NCBI GenBank assembly: GCA_035771175.1
Contig: CM069613.1
Span: forward strand, 6,072,001 to 6,136,000
Direction of reading: 5' to 3'
Length of the DNA: 64,000 bases
Source: Paratinospora sagittata
Taxonomy: Eukaryota; Streptophyta; Magnoliopsida; Ranunculales; Menispermaceae
The stretch's first letter is position 1, and each line of letters starts with the position of its first letter. Below are positions 38,580-49,910 of this stretch, one piece after another. The translations under genes and the position numbers were made by a program. The notes beneath the pieces were generated by a model. The model was not told where the DNA came from, searched no databases, and saw only the letters and a list, made by a program, of their open reading frames with translations.

Positions 38580-39234
38580 ACGTCAAACCCAGCCTCGAAT
38601 AATGATCCAACCGAGCACCTGTTTACCGAGGAATATTTATTTGCCAATCTAAATCAACCTCAACCAAATCAAGATAGACAAGAAGTTCCAACAAATCCAT
38701 TTTCCTGGAACATGCCAACTCAAGGCAATACTATGTACCGAAGGTTTCCAACTCCTGAAGTACCGTATCAGCCAGTTCCACAAGTTCCTATGAACCAACA
38801 ACAACAAAGTTTTACGGCACCAAAATTTGGAAGACAGGACATCCCAATGAGCCCATTGTTTCAAGACTTTTTAAACCAAGCATATCAAAATGTCCAAGGG
38901 GTTCCAATTAGGGGATCCTCGTATAGTCAAAACAACTACCCCACACCTATGAGTCAGCCGTACGGTCAATGCTTTCCACCAATGCCTATGGCCTACCCTC
39001 CACCTATGAGACAGTCGACCCATCAACCATCGATGGGGCAATCGACTAACACATTCGAACAGTTAAATGTGATCGTAGCTAGCATTGCTCGAATAGAGAA
39101 GCTCAAAGTGATCTGTTAACACGTGTGCAAAACGTCGAAGAGCAACGAGCAAATTTTCAACCTTCTTCTAGTAGTCGTTTTGTACCTAGCAGGAGGTCTA
39201 ATAGGGGCGGTAGTAGACAGGAAAATCAAGATTG
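38580..39234 (+). pseudogene. Pro/Gln-rich ORF, second part of the transposon protein
   Basis: A continuous frame rich in P, Q, N and M (PYQPVPQVPMNQQQQ, PMPMAYPPPMRQ) runs from about 38580 to 39119 and then shifts. It follows directly on the ORF above and is probably its low-complexity C-terminal tail. No domain is recognised. Confidence 0.45.
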
Positions 39235-40014
39235 ATTATTGGCATTGCAAACTTTTCTTTTATATATGAATAATAATGTTTTGTTTAAGACTATCTTTGG
39301 TGGGCCGACTTACAACCATTCTTTCTTTTGTATCACTAACTTTGGAGTGGTATGTGACACAATAAAATTGGAGGATACTAAATAAAATATGGAAGTAAGA
39401 AAACCCACAACCTTGGATGAAAAGAAAAATTTGGAGAAAGTTGCATTACTAACATTATCACTAAGTTAACACGGTATGGGACGAGTAAACTTGGACGATA
39501 CCATTAGTGAACTACTATTTAGCCAATATTTTTAGAGATCGTGTTCATACAACTTAACTTGGTTGACACCCTTATTACCAAATTCATGTGGTATGAGACA
39601 TACGAATTTGGATAATAATCGAAAAGGCTAAGCAAAAGAGTTTGAATACATAAGATTGCGATAGAACGTTAGACCATGATACTTACTGAGGAAAATCTTA
39701 GAATTTTTATGACTCGTATGGACTTTCAACGAAATATATATGTATGTTCACAAAAACCAGAACCAAAACATTTGAAATACTTGCAAAGTTTTATACTTAT
39801 TATATAAACATTCTAACCTTGTTTTACACCATCACCAAACATACGAGGCACATAAGATTATTTGATTCCTCAACAAAAACCTTACACTATACTTAGAAAA
39901 ATAGGAGGTTTTTATATTGTGGTGCTCTCGAATTTGTTGCTGAGCATACCATAACATTATACTTGGCTACAGTTCCTAAATCATGGTTTTATTTTCTCCT
40001 TGCCAGTGGGAAAA

Positions 40015-40850
40015 TGCAAACCAGGAAGAGAGGAAGGCCACGTACTGTCCGTCCAGCAAAGGAGGCACCTTCTGAGATTCAGAATCAGGAACCACAGCCT
40101 CCGACGACAGCACAGGCCACGCCTGACACTGCCACTACATCTGGGCAGGCAGTACCACCCCAACCTACACCCTTTGCCATGCCTTCGAGTATGGAAGTCT
40201 TCTTCGCCGGATTTATCGAGGCGATGAAAGTAACAGTTCAGACGGCCGTTCGTGAGACCGCGACCAATCAGGTTGCCACTATGGAAGCACCTGTGAGATC
40301 TGGGTCGGAGACTCAAACCGACCAAATAACGAAGAACAAGAGGCTACAACCTCTTACTTTTGCTGGCACCATTGATGCTGAAGAGGTACAGAAATGGCTA
40401 GATGAGTCAAAGAAGGCTCTCGATGCAATGAGAGTCGATGAGACTCGAAAGATTCCATTCGCGACCTACCAACTTATTGGTAGAGCAAATACATGGTGAA
40501 TAACTGTAAAAAAAGACCTAAGGGTCAACACAACGGACATGACTTGGCAACAGTTCGAGTCAATGTTTATTGATGAATACTTTCCCGGCGCAGTGAAGAG
40601 GCAGAAGCGCCAGGAGTTTGCCAAGTTATACCAGGGCAGCATGACAGTCAGGGAGTATGCTGGCAAGTTCAAAGAATTATCAGTCTACTCTCTCTCCACC
40701 ATCTCAAAGGAGCATGATAAGACCGAGAAATTTTACAATGGCTTGCGTCCTGATATTCGACAAGCCTTGTCGATCTTGGATCTAAAGATTTACAAGGAGG
40801 ACGTTGACAAGGCCATGAGCTTTGAACATGAGTAGATTGCGTAGGAGTAG
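40015..40850 (+). pseudogene. gag region of the Ty3/gypsy element
   Basis: It starts at MQTRKRGRPR. A Pro/Thr/Gln-rich N terminus is followed by the gag capsid domain (AEEVQKWLDESKKALDAM, then WQQFESMFIDEYFPGAVK and GSMTVREYAGKFKELS). An in-frame TGA at 40497-40499 stands where Trp is expected. Three TAGs at 40833, 40842 and 40848 stand where Gln is expected. The reading frame itself is kept across these stops. Confidence 0.85.
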
Positions 40851-41136
40851 AGTTTGAATAAGGAAAAACGGCTTGCAATGTTCTCCCAACAGGGCTACAT
40901 CAGGACAACAAGAAGAAGCCCTACTATAATCAAAACTTAGCCCTCCTAACCCTTGTTTCGAAGAATGAGGCCATGACACTTGCGACTGAACAATTTAACC
41001 CTGGCCAGCAGGGTTTTCGAAATCATGGTCGTGGAGGCTGTAGTGGCAGGGGTGGCCGTCGAAACGACAATGGCAGAGGTGGTGGTCAGCACCACAATCA
41101 GCATGGCCACAGAATCATCAGCAGCGGAGGCTGACG

Positions 41137-41181
41137 TGTTACAACTGTGGCCAGCAAGGCCATGTAAAATATGTCTGTCCG
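41137..41181 (+). pseudogene. CCHC zinc knuckle of gag
   Basis: The piece CYNCGQQGHVKYVCP shows the C-x2-C-x4-H-x4-C nucleic-acid binding motif. It follows a Gly/Arg-rich stretch that is now in another frame, so there is at least one indel between the capsid and the knuckle. Confidence 0.85.
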
Positions 41182-41349
41182 CACCTTCAGCAACCTATTC
41201 CCGTTATTCCAGTCCAACAAGCACCACCTGCTGGTAATGCCCAACCCAGACAGAATCAGCAAAACTAGGGGCAACGGAACCAGGGCAGAGCATTTGCCAT
41301 TGTTCAACAACCCCTCCCAAACAACAATGTAGTCGAAGGTACATTTCCT

Positions 41350-42365
41350 TTGTTCGATACTATGGTGCATGTCTTGTTCGATTCGGGTGCTACGTATTCT
41401 TTTATATCGTCTGCATTGGTAAGACATTTAGGGTTGTATCCTGAACTCACAAACATCACACTTCATGTCACATCACCCTTAGGATCTAGTACTGACGTGA
41501 AATTGCAGTGTTCTCAATGTGAGCTTCGAATGTCAAAACAGATAATATATGCAGATCTTTTTGCGACGGACATTGAAGACTTCGACATCATCCTCGGCAT
41601 GGACTGGCTCGCACCACTGAATGCAAAGATAGATTGTATGAAGAAGCAAATTCAGTTAATCTTGACCACGGGGGAGTTTGTCAAGATTCAGGGAACAAGG
41701 AAATGGATACACAACTCGACTGCTGTACTTCTCAAGGCACAGCTTCGAGCTCTATCCCTTGGTGATGAAAATGACTCACTAGCAATGTACCCTCTTAAAG
41801 TACACGATGTTCCCGTAATATCTGAATTCCCAACAGTTTTTCTAAATGACCTTCCTGATCTACCTCTGGTTAGGGAATTCGATTTTGAAATCAACCTCAT
41901 ACCTAGGACCGGGCCTATCTCAATTCCACCATACAAAATGTCAAATGTCGAGCTGGTCGAATTGGACAAACAACTGAAGGAATTAGAGAGTCATGGCTTC
42001 ATCAGAAAAAGTTCATCACCCTGGAGCTCTCCAGTTCTGTTTGTTCGCAAAAAGGATGGTTCATTATGACTTTGCATCGACTATCGCAAGCTGAATAACG
42101 TCACCATTAAGAACAGATACCCATTGGCCATGATCAATGACTTGTTCGACCAACTTAGAGATGTCAAATAATTCTCTAAGATTGATTTACGATCTGGTTA
42201 TCACCAACTCCGAATCCGAGAGTCGGACATTACCAAGACGACATTCAGAACTCGGTACGGTCATTACGAGTTCTTAGTCATGCCGTTTGGTCTAACAAAT
42301 GCACCTGTTGCAATCATGGATTTGATGAACGACATCTTTAGATTATACTTAGACCGAGATGGAGA
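41350..42365 (+). pseudogene. Aspartic protease and N-terminal reverse transcriptase
   Basis: Protease: LFDSGATYSFIS with the catalytic DSG, and later ILGMDWL. The RT begins LKELESHGFIRKSSSPWSSP, then [37 protein letters not shown] and [13 protein letters not shown] at 42067-42069 replaces an expected Arg (CGA), and TAA at 42169-42171 fits an original CAA. The sequence breaks off after [13 protein letters not shown], just before the catalytic aspartates would come. Confidence 0.88.
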
Positions 42366-42459
42366 AGTTGGCTACAGAGATTTGATGGATTTGATGAACT
42401 CTTAACTTTGAAATGGGGAAGTTGGCTACAGAGATGGGGAATTTTAACCTAAAACTGAC

Positions 42460-42788
42460 ATGACCTTCTTCACTGGTCAGTCTCTGAAGACGGGGCTGTT
42501 TTCTATAAAAAAATGTCTCTGTCTACCGAACGATCCTGAGGTTCGAAAAGAAGTACTCACTAAAATGCACTGTTCGAGGTTCGCTATGCATCCTGGGGGT
42601 GACAGGATGTACGAGGATGTCAAGCGACAATTCTGGTTTTTTGGAATGAAGAAGGCGATCGCACACTTCGTTGCTCGATGTCTCGTTTGCCAATAAGTTA
42701 AGGCAGAAGGGAGACTTCCCTCTGGACTTCTCCAGACGCTACCTATCGGAGAATGGAAGTGGGAGAACATCGTAATGAATTTTGTTAC
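42460..42788 (+). pseudogene. Integrase zinc-binding (H2C2) domain and start of core
   Basis: It reads KMHCSRFAMHPGGDRMYEDV, then FVARCLVCQ: the H-H-C-C zinc finger of gypsy integrases. A TAA at 42694-42696 stands where CAA is expected. The frame continues as LPSGLLQTLPIGEWKWENI and is then cut by the LTR insertion at 42789. Confidence 0.88.
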
Positions 42789-43500
42789 TGTGGCAACCCG
42801 CACCCCGGACCACCAACCTGGCAGGGAATGGCGTGCGGAATGCCGGGGCGGGACGCCCGGCGTAGGCATCTCCGACTACTCCTCAACTCCCGTGAGGTGG
42901 TTGAGACCCTACAAGCCTTATCCCAAACAACGATATGATATCAAAAGGTATTAAACAAAACTACCCACCGTATTAATCATCCAAGACAAGAGATAATCCA
43001 TAAAAAAAATAAACCATAAATAATAATCATAATCCCTACAGTCCATTAAAATTGACATACTCATAAAGTCCAAAATGTGGGTACAAATAAAACCGTCATA
43101 TGCCCACATAGTCTATCTAACAAGTCCCAACTCACCCATACTACAATGTGGTAAGTGTTATAATTACATAATCCAAAATATAATACTTCATAATTTAAAA
43201 CACAATTCAATCAAAATGCCTCTCAACTCACATCGAGGCTTTGGATTCTCTCGCAGGCAAGACCCTCAAGATATAACTACTCCTTTGCCCTTATTCGGGA
43301 CAAAAGGACCTGAAAAAGGAAAATGAGGGTGAGCCAACGGTGCCCAGTGAATAGAATTCAGATATGATATCAATACTCATCAATAAATATCATGTATGCA
43401 TGTCAATGTGTAACATGATTTAAAAGCTCATAACATATAGATATTAAACATTTATAGTAAGTTCGATGCAAGTAAAAGCTTATCAATTTGGATCCACATT

Positions 43501-43612
43501 CCACATGCATTGGGTTACTAGTATACGTCTATTTCACCGTACCGTTGATCCCAATCATGTTTATTTTGGGTTACTAGTGCACGTCTATTTCACCGTACCG
43601 TTGACCCCAATC
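43501..43612. repeat. Short tandem duplication inside the solo LTR
   Basis: The sequence ttgggttactagtRyacgtc, tatttcaccgtaccgttga, ccccaatc appears twice, about 60 bp apart. Confidence 0.75.
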
Positions 43613-44718
43613 TCTTCCTTTCCTAAAACCCTCCTATGACAAGGTTAAGTCCCCCTATTAGCCAGATAGATGGGTCTGACCAAAGTCATAAGGTTTTCTC
43701 AAATCAATGCATCATTCAAAACATTAGAACACATTCATGCTTTCAACATACAATATATAAGTGATATGATGACATAAAAGATATAATCATAAATGAAGTC
43801 TACTCACAACCAAGCCTCGCGAGAGTACTTAACCACACACGATCACCAAACCGAATCAACCCAAATCAAGATCCTGAAACATTCATCAATATCCTACCAT
43901 ACATCAATTTCTATGCTCAATCACATAGACATTACACATCAACCCTAAATCAGCCCACATATAAACAATAGGTCTAAATCCCATCTAATCTCATCATTCA
44001 ACTCAAATCACATGACTTAGGCCTTTAATGCATAGTTCTCATACATAAACCATTCTATTAATAAAAAATACTGATTTTCAATTCCTTTAGGCATAAACAT
44101 GCCCAAATTGGGTCACTTGATCACAAGTAGGCCTAACCCATGATATGATCACAACCACCAAATCAGTAGCATAATCAACCCTAATCATGCTTAATTAAAC
44201 ATAAGTTGCATCAATTCAATGATTCTAGGCCAAAAGCATCAAAAGCCCTAAAATATGAAATTTTCCATACTTAGGCCATATTGTCGATTTACACTAGGTC
44301 ACCATGTTCAGCCATGTATATCACTGATTTTGCATCATGGGTTCATCAACAATGGCAACTAGGTCAACATAGTTGACATGCAAGCTATTTATAAAAGTCT
44401 GAGTTCATATTCCAAATGTAGGTCTAAAACAAACAACCCTACCAATTCTTCACATGTATTATTCTGTTCAGATGTATCAATCTACCAACAGAAATATGTA
44501 ATCACAAAATCAACTGTACAGATTGAAGTATGTGAAGAAACAAACCTTCTGTCCAAATATCAGCCCAATCCAACGGTGGACCGAAAAGATATGTATCTTT
44601 GATGAACAAGTATCTAATCAGACAGTTTCTCCTTTCCTGCTGCAATTACCCAAACTCAGATGGCTATATCACACAACATAATAAACTTCTAAACATCTCA
44701 ACCGTTCCAAATACAGAA

Positions 44719-45073
44719 ATATCCGTTATAAACTACATACCCAAATTTGATATCCATCCAACGGTAGATTGAGGAGATCTATGAGTTTGACCGAAACGGC
44801 ATGAGAAACCCAGAAATTCCGACCAGATTTGTTTGAGAGATTATATCTCTTAGAAAAAGCCTCTAATTAAGATCTCCACCGTTCCGAATGTAGAAATATC
44901 AGTTCTAAACTACATACCCAAATCTGATAACCATCCAACGGTCGATTTAGGAGATCTATAAGTTTGAGAAAAACGGTGAGAGAAATCCAGACTTTCCGAC
45001 CAGCTTTGTTTGAGAGGTTAGATCTCTTAGACGAAACCTCTGATCAAGATCGCCACCGCCCAGAATGAAGAAC
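44719..45073. repeat. ~177-bp imperfect tandem duplication inside the solo LTR
   Basis: The stretch from atatcYgttMtaaactacat through catccaacggt, gagatctat.agtttga, agatttgtttgagag to ccaccg occurs at 44719 and again at 44896. Copies differ at many sites. Confidence 0.75.
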
Positions 45074-45254
45074 CATAAGCTACGAACGTGCTGACAAAAT
45101 TTGAGCTCAATCTGACCGTATATTCCAAAGATCCACTCTTTGATGAAAATATTGTAGGGATCTTCCTCCTGCAACTCTCTCCTTCTTTCTCTTCTTCTTT
45201 CCTTTCTCTTCTTTTCTTTCTCTTCTTCTTTCCTTTCTCTCCACTCACCTTTTT

Positions 45255-45437
45255 CTAGCACTTCCTTGATTCCCTCCTCCACTCACCTCACTTTCTAGCA
45301 CATTCTTGGATTCTCTCCTCCACTCACCTCATTCTCTAGCACATTTTTGGATTCTCTCATCCACTCACCTCATTTGCTAGCACATTTTTGGATTCTCTCC
45401 TCCACTCGCCTCATTTGCTAGCACATTCTTGGATTCT
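45255..45437. repeat. ~46-bp tandem repeats (4 copies) inside the solo LTR
   Basis: The unit ctagcacattYttggattct followed by ctcctccactcacctcatt is repeated four times, with small changes, just upstream of the LTR 3' third. Confidence 0.85.
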
Positions 45438-45834
45438 AAAAGTGGGCATGGGACACTTGTCCACTTTCATGCACCAACCTTCACATGTGTTGGTCTCATA
45501 CTACCCATACCAACCACATGTATTTTAAATGTCCAATCCATTTAATACACCAAATTTTCAATTTCATTTATCCTTTTATTCAATCAATCCTAACCCATAT
45601 CAATTCATGGTTTAATGAGCCCATGCATAAATCATAACATATGCATTATACTTTAATTTAACATGACTCATATACAATTTATGATACATATATTTATATA
45701 CATTATCAAGCATTAACTATACAAACATTAAACAATCATCAAACAAACACCAAACATATCAAGACAACACATAGAGTTTGGGCAAAAATGCAATTGGGTT
45801 ATGGGCTAGATGAAATAATTTTTGGGGCGTCACA

Positions 45835-46640
45835 GTTACAGCCTTACCTCGAAATAATAAAGGGCAAGATGTTATATGGGTTATCATCGATAGACTTACA
45901 AAGTCTGCACACTTCTTGCCAATAAAGTGCACGGATAACCCCGCCAAACTTGCCGAACTATATGAAAGAGATATCGTACGCCTCCATGGCATACCACTCA
46001 CGATCGTCTCTGATCGAGACCCTTGATTCACATCAAAGTTTTGGCAAAGCTTCCATAGTAGAATGGGCTCTAAAATCGCCATGAGCACAAGCTTTCACCC
46101 TCAGATTGATGGGCAGTTAGAGCGTCTTATCCAAATCTTAGAAGACATGTTACGGTGTTGCATTTTGGACTTTAATGACGGATGGGCAAAATACTTACAT
46201 TTAGTTGAGTTTGCATACATCAACAGCTACCAAACTTGTATCGGCATGGCACCGTACGAGGCTCTTTATGGTCGCCCTTGCAGATCTCCGGTATGCTGGT
46301 TAGATATGACAGATCGACCGCAGTTGGGCCCTGAACTAGTTCAAGAGACTTCTGAGAAGATTACACTAGTAAAGGAATGACTTCAGTTTCACAATGTCGA
46401 CAGAAGAGCTATGCTGACATGCGGAGGAAGCCTTTAGAATTTGATAAAGGGGAATTATTTTTTCTAAAAGTTCAGCCCACAAGAGGTGTCAAACGCTTTG
46501 GGATCAAAGGAAAGCTCTCCCCACGGTATATCGGTCCATTTCAGATCATTGAACGTATTGACAAACTATCTTATCGTCTGTCCCTTCCATTGTCCGTGTC
46601 TAAGGTTCATGACGTTTTTCACGTATCCATGCTACTCGGA
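45835..46640 (+). pseudogene. Integrase catalytic core and C-terminal domain
   Basis: The core reads VIWVIIDRLTKSAHFLPIK (first D), IPLTIVSDRDP (second D), then HPQIDGQLERLIQILEDML with the catalytic E, and NSYQTCIGMAPYEALYGRPC. Stops at 46024-46026 and 46378-46380 (TGA) fit original CGA codons. The C-terminal domain follows (GELFFLKVQPTRGVKRFG, SPRYIGPFQIIERI, VHDVFHVSML), then the frame runs into an unrelated repeat at 46641. Confidence 0.9.
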
Positions 46641-46852
46641 TTGCGAAATTAATTTATATGAAGTGTGAGGTTCAAATCTGGGGAGGCCCTGCACTGTTCA
46701 TGTGTGAACAGTGTGGACAAATGATCCCGGGTGTACGAGACGTCTTTGTGTGGCGAGCTGTACACTAGGATGAGACAATATTATGGTTTCATAATGGCTG
46801 GAGTATACTCTAAGGGGGTACTCATCACATCCGCGGGGTGTGACAGACATAA
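46641..46852 (+). repeat. 5'-truncated copy of the tRNA-like-headed repeat
   Basis: From attgcgaaattaattt through gaggttcaaatctgggg, ggccctgcactgttcatg, gacaaatgatcccggg to cgcggggtgtgaca it matches one arm of the palindrome at 36349-36821. The A-box end is missing; it is joined directly to the gypsy integrase end. Confidence 0.7.
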
Positions 46853-47338
46853 TAAAAGTAATCGACTTTTTTTTGCGTGTATTAATTTTTTTTCTTCATA
46901 GCATATTTTAATAGTTATTTATGCTATCAATTAATTATTATTGTAGCGGAATCATGACTTCATTAATGTAACTAAATAATATAAACACAGCTACTTTGTT
47001 AGTTTTAACTATATATGAATCACATTTTGATTTTTAACTCTCTTTTATATATGTCAAATTAACCGCATATGTACATGCAAACGTAAGCAACTCTAAATAT
47101 TCCAATACATATTCATATTAAGCATCAAACATTATGCAACACGTATCTAATACTTTTTTTAATAGGTAAGTGGTTGTAATAACATACATACATATATATC
47201 CATCATCCATCAAATACTTAATTAAGCAAAGAATTTTTAAGCGTGAGAAATAAATTATGTTTTCGTTTCTTTTCATTTTTTTTCTTTTTTTCTTTTTGTT
47301 TATTTATTTTCAGTCGCCCAAGTCAATCAGAGCCTTAA
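46853..47338. other. AT-rich intergenic DNA, nothing recognised
   Basis: A/T-rich sequence with T-runs at 47155-47165 and 47270-47300. I see no gene or repeat. Confidence 0.45.
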
Positions 47339-47667
47339 GGGCCTGTTTGGTGCACGAAATAGGATGAGATTATTTTTATAGGATTGGATTGGATATGATA
47401 GGATATATTTAAAAATAGAGTAACTCTGTGTTTGGTAGTATATTTGAGATTAAAATCAAAAAATAATTAAATATTTTTTAATTAAAAAACCTGATTTGTG
47501 AAATCGCAAAACCAGAATGGATTTTTTTTTTTTAAAAGAAGAAGAAGAAGACGAAGGAGTCCTTGTAGCAAAAAAAAAAAGAGGTTTATCCTGGGCCAAC
47601 GGAATAAAATGGTGAGCTAGGATTATTTTTATCCTATTCCATATTATCTCGCGCGCCAAACGCACCA
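47339..47667. mobile_element. Tourist/Harbinger-like MITE, 329 bp, TSD TAA
   Basis: The ends read gggcctgtttggtgcacgaa and the complement of cgcgcgccaaacgcacca, an imperfect inverted repeat. Inside the ends lie taggat/atcctatt boxes in inverted orientation. TAA flanks both sides (47336-47338, 47668-47670). There is no coding capacity. Confidence 0.6.
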
Positions 47668-47991
47668 TAAGAGACCTGGTCCCTATAGGGTGTATAGAAA
47701 CCATGAACCCGGTGATACATATATCAACAATAAGGAGCAAATGGACTCCCGGAGAACAAGCATCAGCTTCTAAAATCAAACAACTAAGAGTACAATTACA
47801 ACAAAAGGGCTCATATGCCCACACTCCAATGCTGCAAATATTATATTTATTTTTCAGAAATATGAAGAATTGATTTCTGCCCACCAATATGAGTAGTTGA
47901 TTGTGTTGGGAACAATTCATTAAGTCAAAGTAAGTATGTGAATGAATCACCACAAGAAAGCTTGTTTTTTTTTCTGGGGATGGTAAGTAGT

Positions 47992-48985
47992 GATGAGAAC
48001 CCCGCTCCCATGCCCTGATGAATTTTTTACACCCCAACCAAAATTTTTAGTTAAAATGAACAAAATTGGACTTAGAAAACCTTTTTGACTCAACCACGGC
48101 CAATCCACTAGGTTTTTTTATTCGTCTGACACTTGAAAAAAGTCCCAATACCCTTATAGAGACCCCTGAAACTGACAGAACCCCGCTCCTATACCCCGAT
48201 GCATTTTTCACTCCCCAACTGGAATTTTTAGTTCAAATGAACTAAATTGGACTTAGAAAACCCTTTTGACTCAACTGCGGCCAATTTGCTAGGTTTTTTT
48301 TTCGTCTGACACTTGGAGCATGTCCCAATACCCTCCCAGGGACCCCAGGAACCGACGGAACCCCGCTCTCATGCCTCGGTGAATTTTTCACCCCCGAACC
48401 GGAACTTTTAGTTCAAATGAACTAAATTGACTTAGAAACCCCTTTTGACTAAACCACGGCTAATCCGTTGGGTTTTGTATTAGTCCGACACTTGGAGTGA
48501 GTCCCAATACCCTTCCAAGGACCCTCGGAGTCGACGGAACCCAGCTCCCATGCCCCGGTGGATTTTTCACCCCCAACCGAAACTTTTAGTTCAAATGAAT
48601 TAAATTGGACTTAGAAAACCCTTTTGACTCAATCGCGGCCAATCCGCCGGGTTTTTTATTTGTCCGACACTTGGAGCGAGTCCCAATACCCTGCTAGGGA
48701 GCCCCAGAATTGTCGAAACCCTGCTCTCATGCCCCGGTGAATTTCCCACCCTCCAACTGGAACTTTTAGTTCAAATGAACTAAATCGACTTAGAAAACCC
48801 TTTTGACTCAACTGCGGCCAATCCGCCGAGTTTTTTATTTGTCCGACACTTGGACCAAGTCCCAATACCCTGCTAGGGAGCCCCGAAATTGTTGGAACCT
48901 CACTCCCATTCCCCGGTGAAATTTTCATTCTCCAATCGGAACTTTTAGTTCAAATGAACGAAATTGGACTTAGAATCGCGACCAA
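47992..48985 (-). repeat. Left terminal tandem array, ~5.5 units of ~180 bp
   Basis: The gaattttt anchor recurs at about 48020, 48201, 48381, 48560, 48739 and 48918 (spacings 181, 180, 179, 179, 179). Each unit holds cttttagttcaaatgaact, a ccttttgactcaa block, gcggccaatccgc and gtccgacacttggagc. It is the reverse complement of the right array. The last unit runs straight into the transposase fragment. Confidence 0.9.
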
Positions 48986-49910
48986 TCCGCGGTCTCTAAC
49001 GGCTGCTAAAATACCTACATGGCGATCACTTATTAGGAAAATGTCAACTCTATTCCTCACTTGACATCTAAGGACTTTGAGGAACCACGCCCAATTATCT
49101 GTATTTTCTTTTTCAACGATGGCAAATGCAAGAGGAAATATATGACTGGCTGCATCAATACCAGTGGCAATGAGCATCTTACCACGGTATTTTCCATATA
49201 AGTGCGTACCATCAATTTTGTATTATGGGCCTACAATGCTTGAAGCCCTCAATTGTAGCACCAAATGCCCAAAAACAACGTCGAAAAACTACTGCACCAG
49301 GATATTTTCGATCTTCCTTTTAGTGCATAACTCCTGCAATAGTGCATGGATTGGTTGCTTTCAATGCATCTATCCACTTAGGAAACATGTTGTATGATCC
49401 CTCCCAATCTCCAATAATCTTTTCCATCACCTTCCGTTTTGCTCGCCACACTTTTTTATAATGCACGTCGTATTTGTATTTGTCTTTAATCATTTGGTGA
49501 AGCGCACCCACTGAAGTTGAAGGATCTCACCTTACAATTTTAAATACCTCACGAAAAATTAGTGATAAATCCAATTGTCTGTGGTCCTGTGACATTCGAG
49601 GAAACACACATGTGTGGGTTCCCTTGCACTTTGTGATCTCAAACATCCCTGTCCTTCTACCTTTTGCCGCCCTCAACCTCCACTGACAACCGTCCTTCCA
49701 CTTCTTGCCCCTAACTGACCATACATTGGGTTCTGAATCAACAACAACATTTTCACGTTGTTGTGCTATGCAAAATCACTTCACAGTATGTTGCAAGTCT
49801 TCTTTGTTGGGAAACGTGAGTCCTTTGCAAAAATCATGTGACTCATTCCAACCCACAAATATGTTTTCATGATCATTTGACATTGGTGTCATGGCCTGAT
49901 TATTAAGTTC
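48985..49910 (-). pseudogene. MULE transposase, C-terminally truncated
   Basis: Read on the minus strand from 49910 downward: a decayed N-terminal DNA-binding region, then SQDHRQLD, KVWRAKRKVMEKIIGDWEGS, FPKWIDALKATNP, a CFWAFGATIEGFKHCRPIIQ-like piece, and the MULE catalytic-domain start GIDAASHIFPLAFAIVEKEN, WAWFLKVLR and FLISDRHVGI. These are diagnostic of Mutator-like transposases (the ISDRH motif). The protein ends abruptly at the terminal array, so the C-terminal half is lost. Stops and a frameshift lie between the pieces. Confidence 0.88.

Larger units (their letters stand above)
42789..45834. mobile_element. Probable solo LTR, 3046 bp, with 5-bp TSD GTTAC
   Basis: The insertion starts TGTGGCAACCC and ends GGGGCGTCACA, i.e. 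TG...CA ends with a short inverted repeat. GTTAC flanks it on both sides (42784-42788, 45835-45839), and the integrase reading resumes exactly after it. No coding region is seen inside. It contains three internal tandem repeats (listed separately). It could also be a non-autonomous element whose own terminal repeats I failed to see, but no internal PBS was found. Confidence 0.8.
39963..46640 (+). mobile_element. Ty3/gypsy gag-pol remnant, split by a nested LTR
   Basis: The order gag, CCHC knuckle, aspartic protease, RT, (gap), H2C2 zinc finger, integrase core, integrase C-terminus is that of Ty3/gypsy. The end of the RT, including the YxDD motif, and all of RNase H are deleted at about 42360-42460, where a short duplicated piece (gaagttggctacagagat) marks the junction. 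A 3-kb LTR is inserted in the integrase N-terminal part. Almost all in-frame stops are explained by C-to-T changes. Neither LTR can be assigned with confidence; the left LTR ending at 37289 may or may not belong to it. Confidence 0.9.

Noticed and set aside
48012..48985. CRISPR-like array
   Set aside because: The repeats are long (~180 bp) with no spacers and belong to a plant transposon end.
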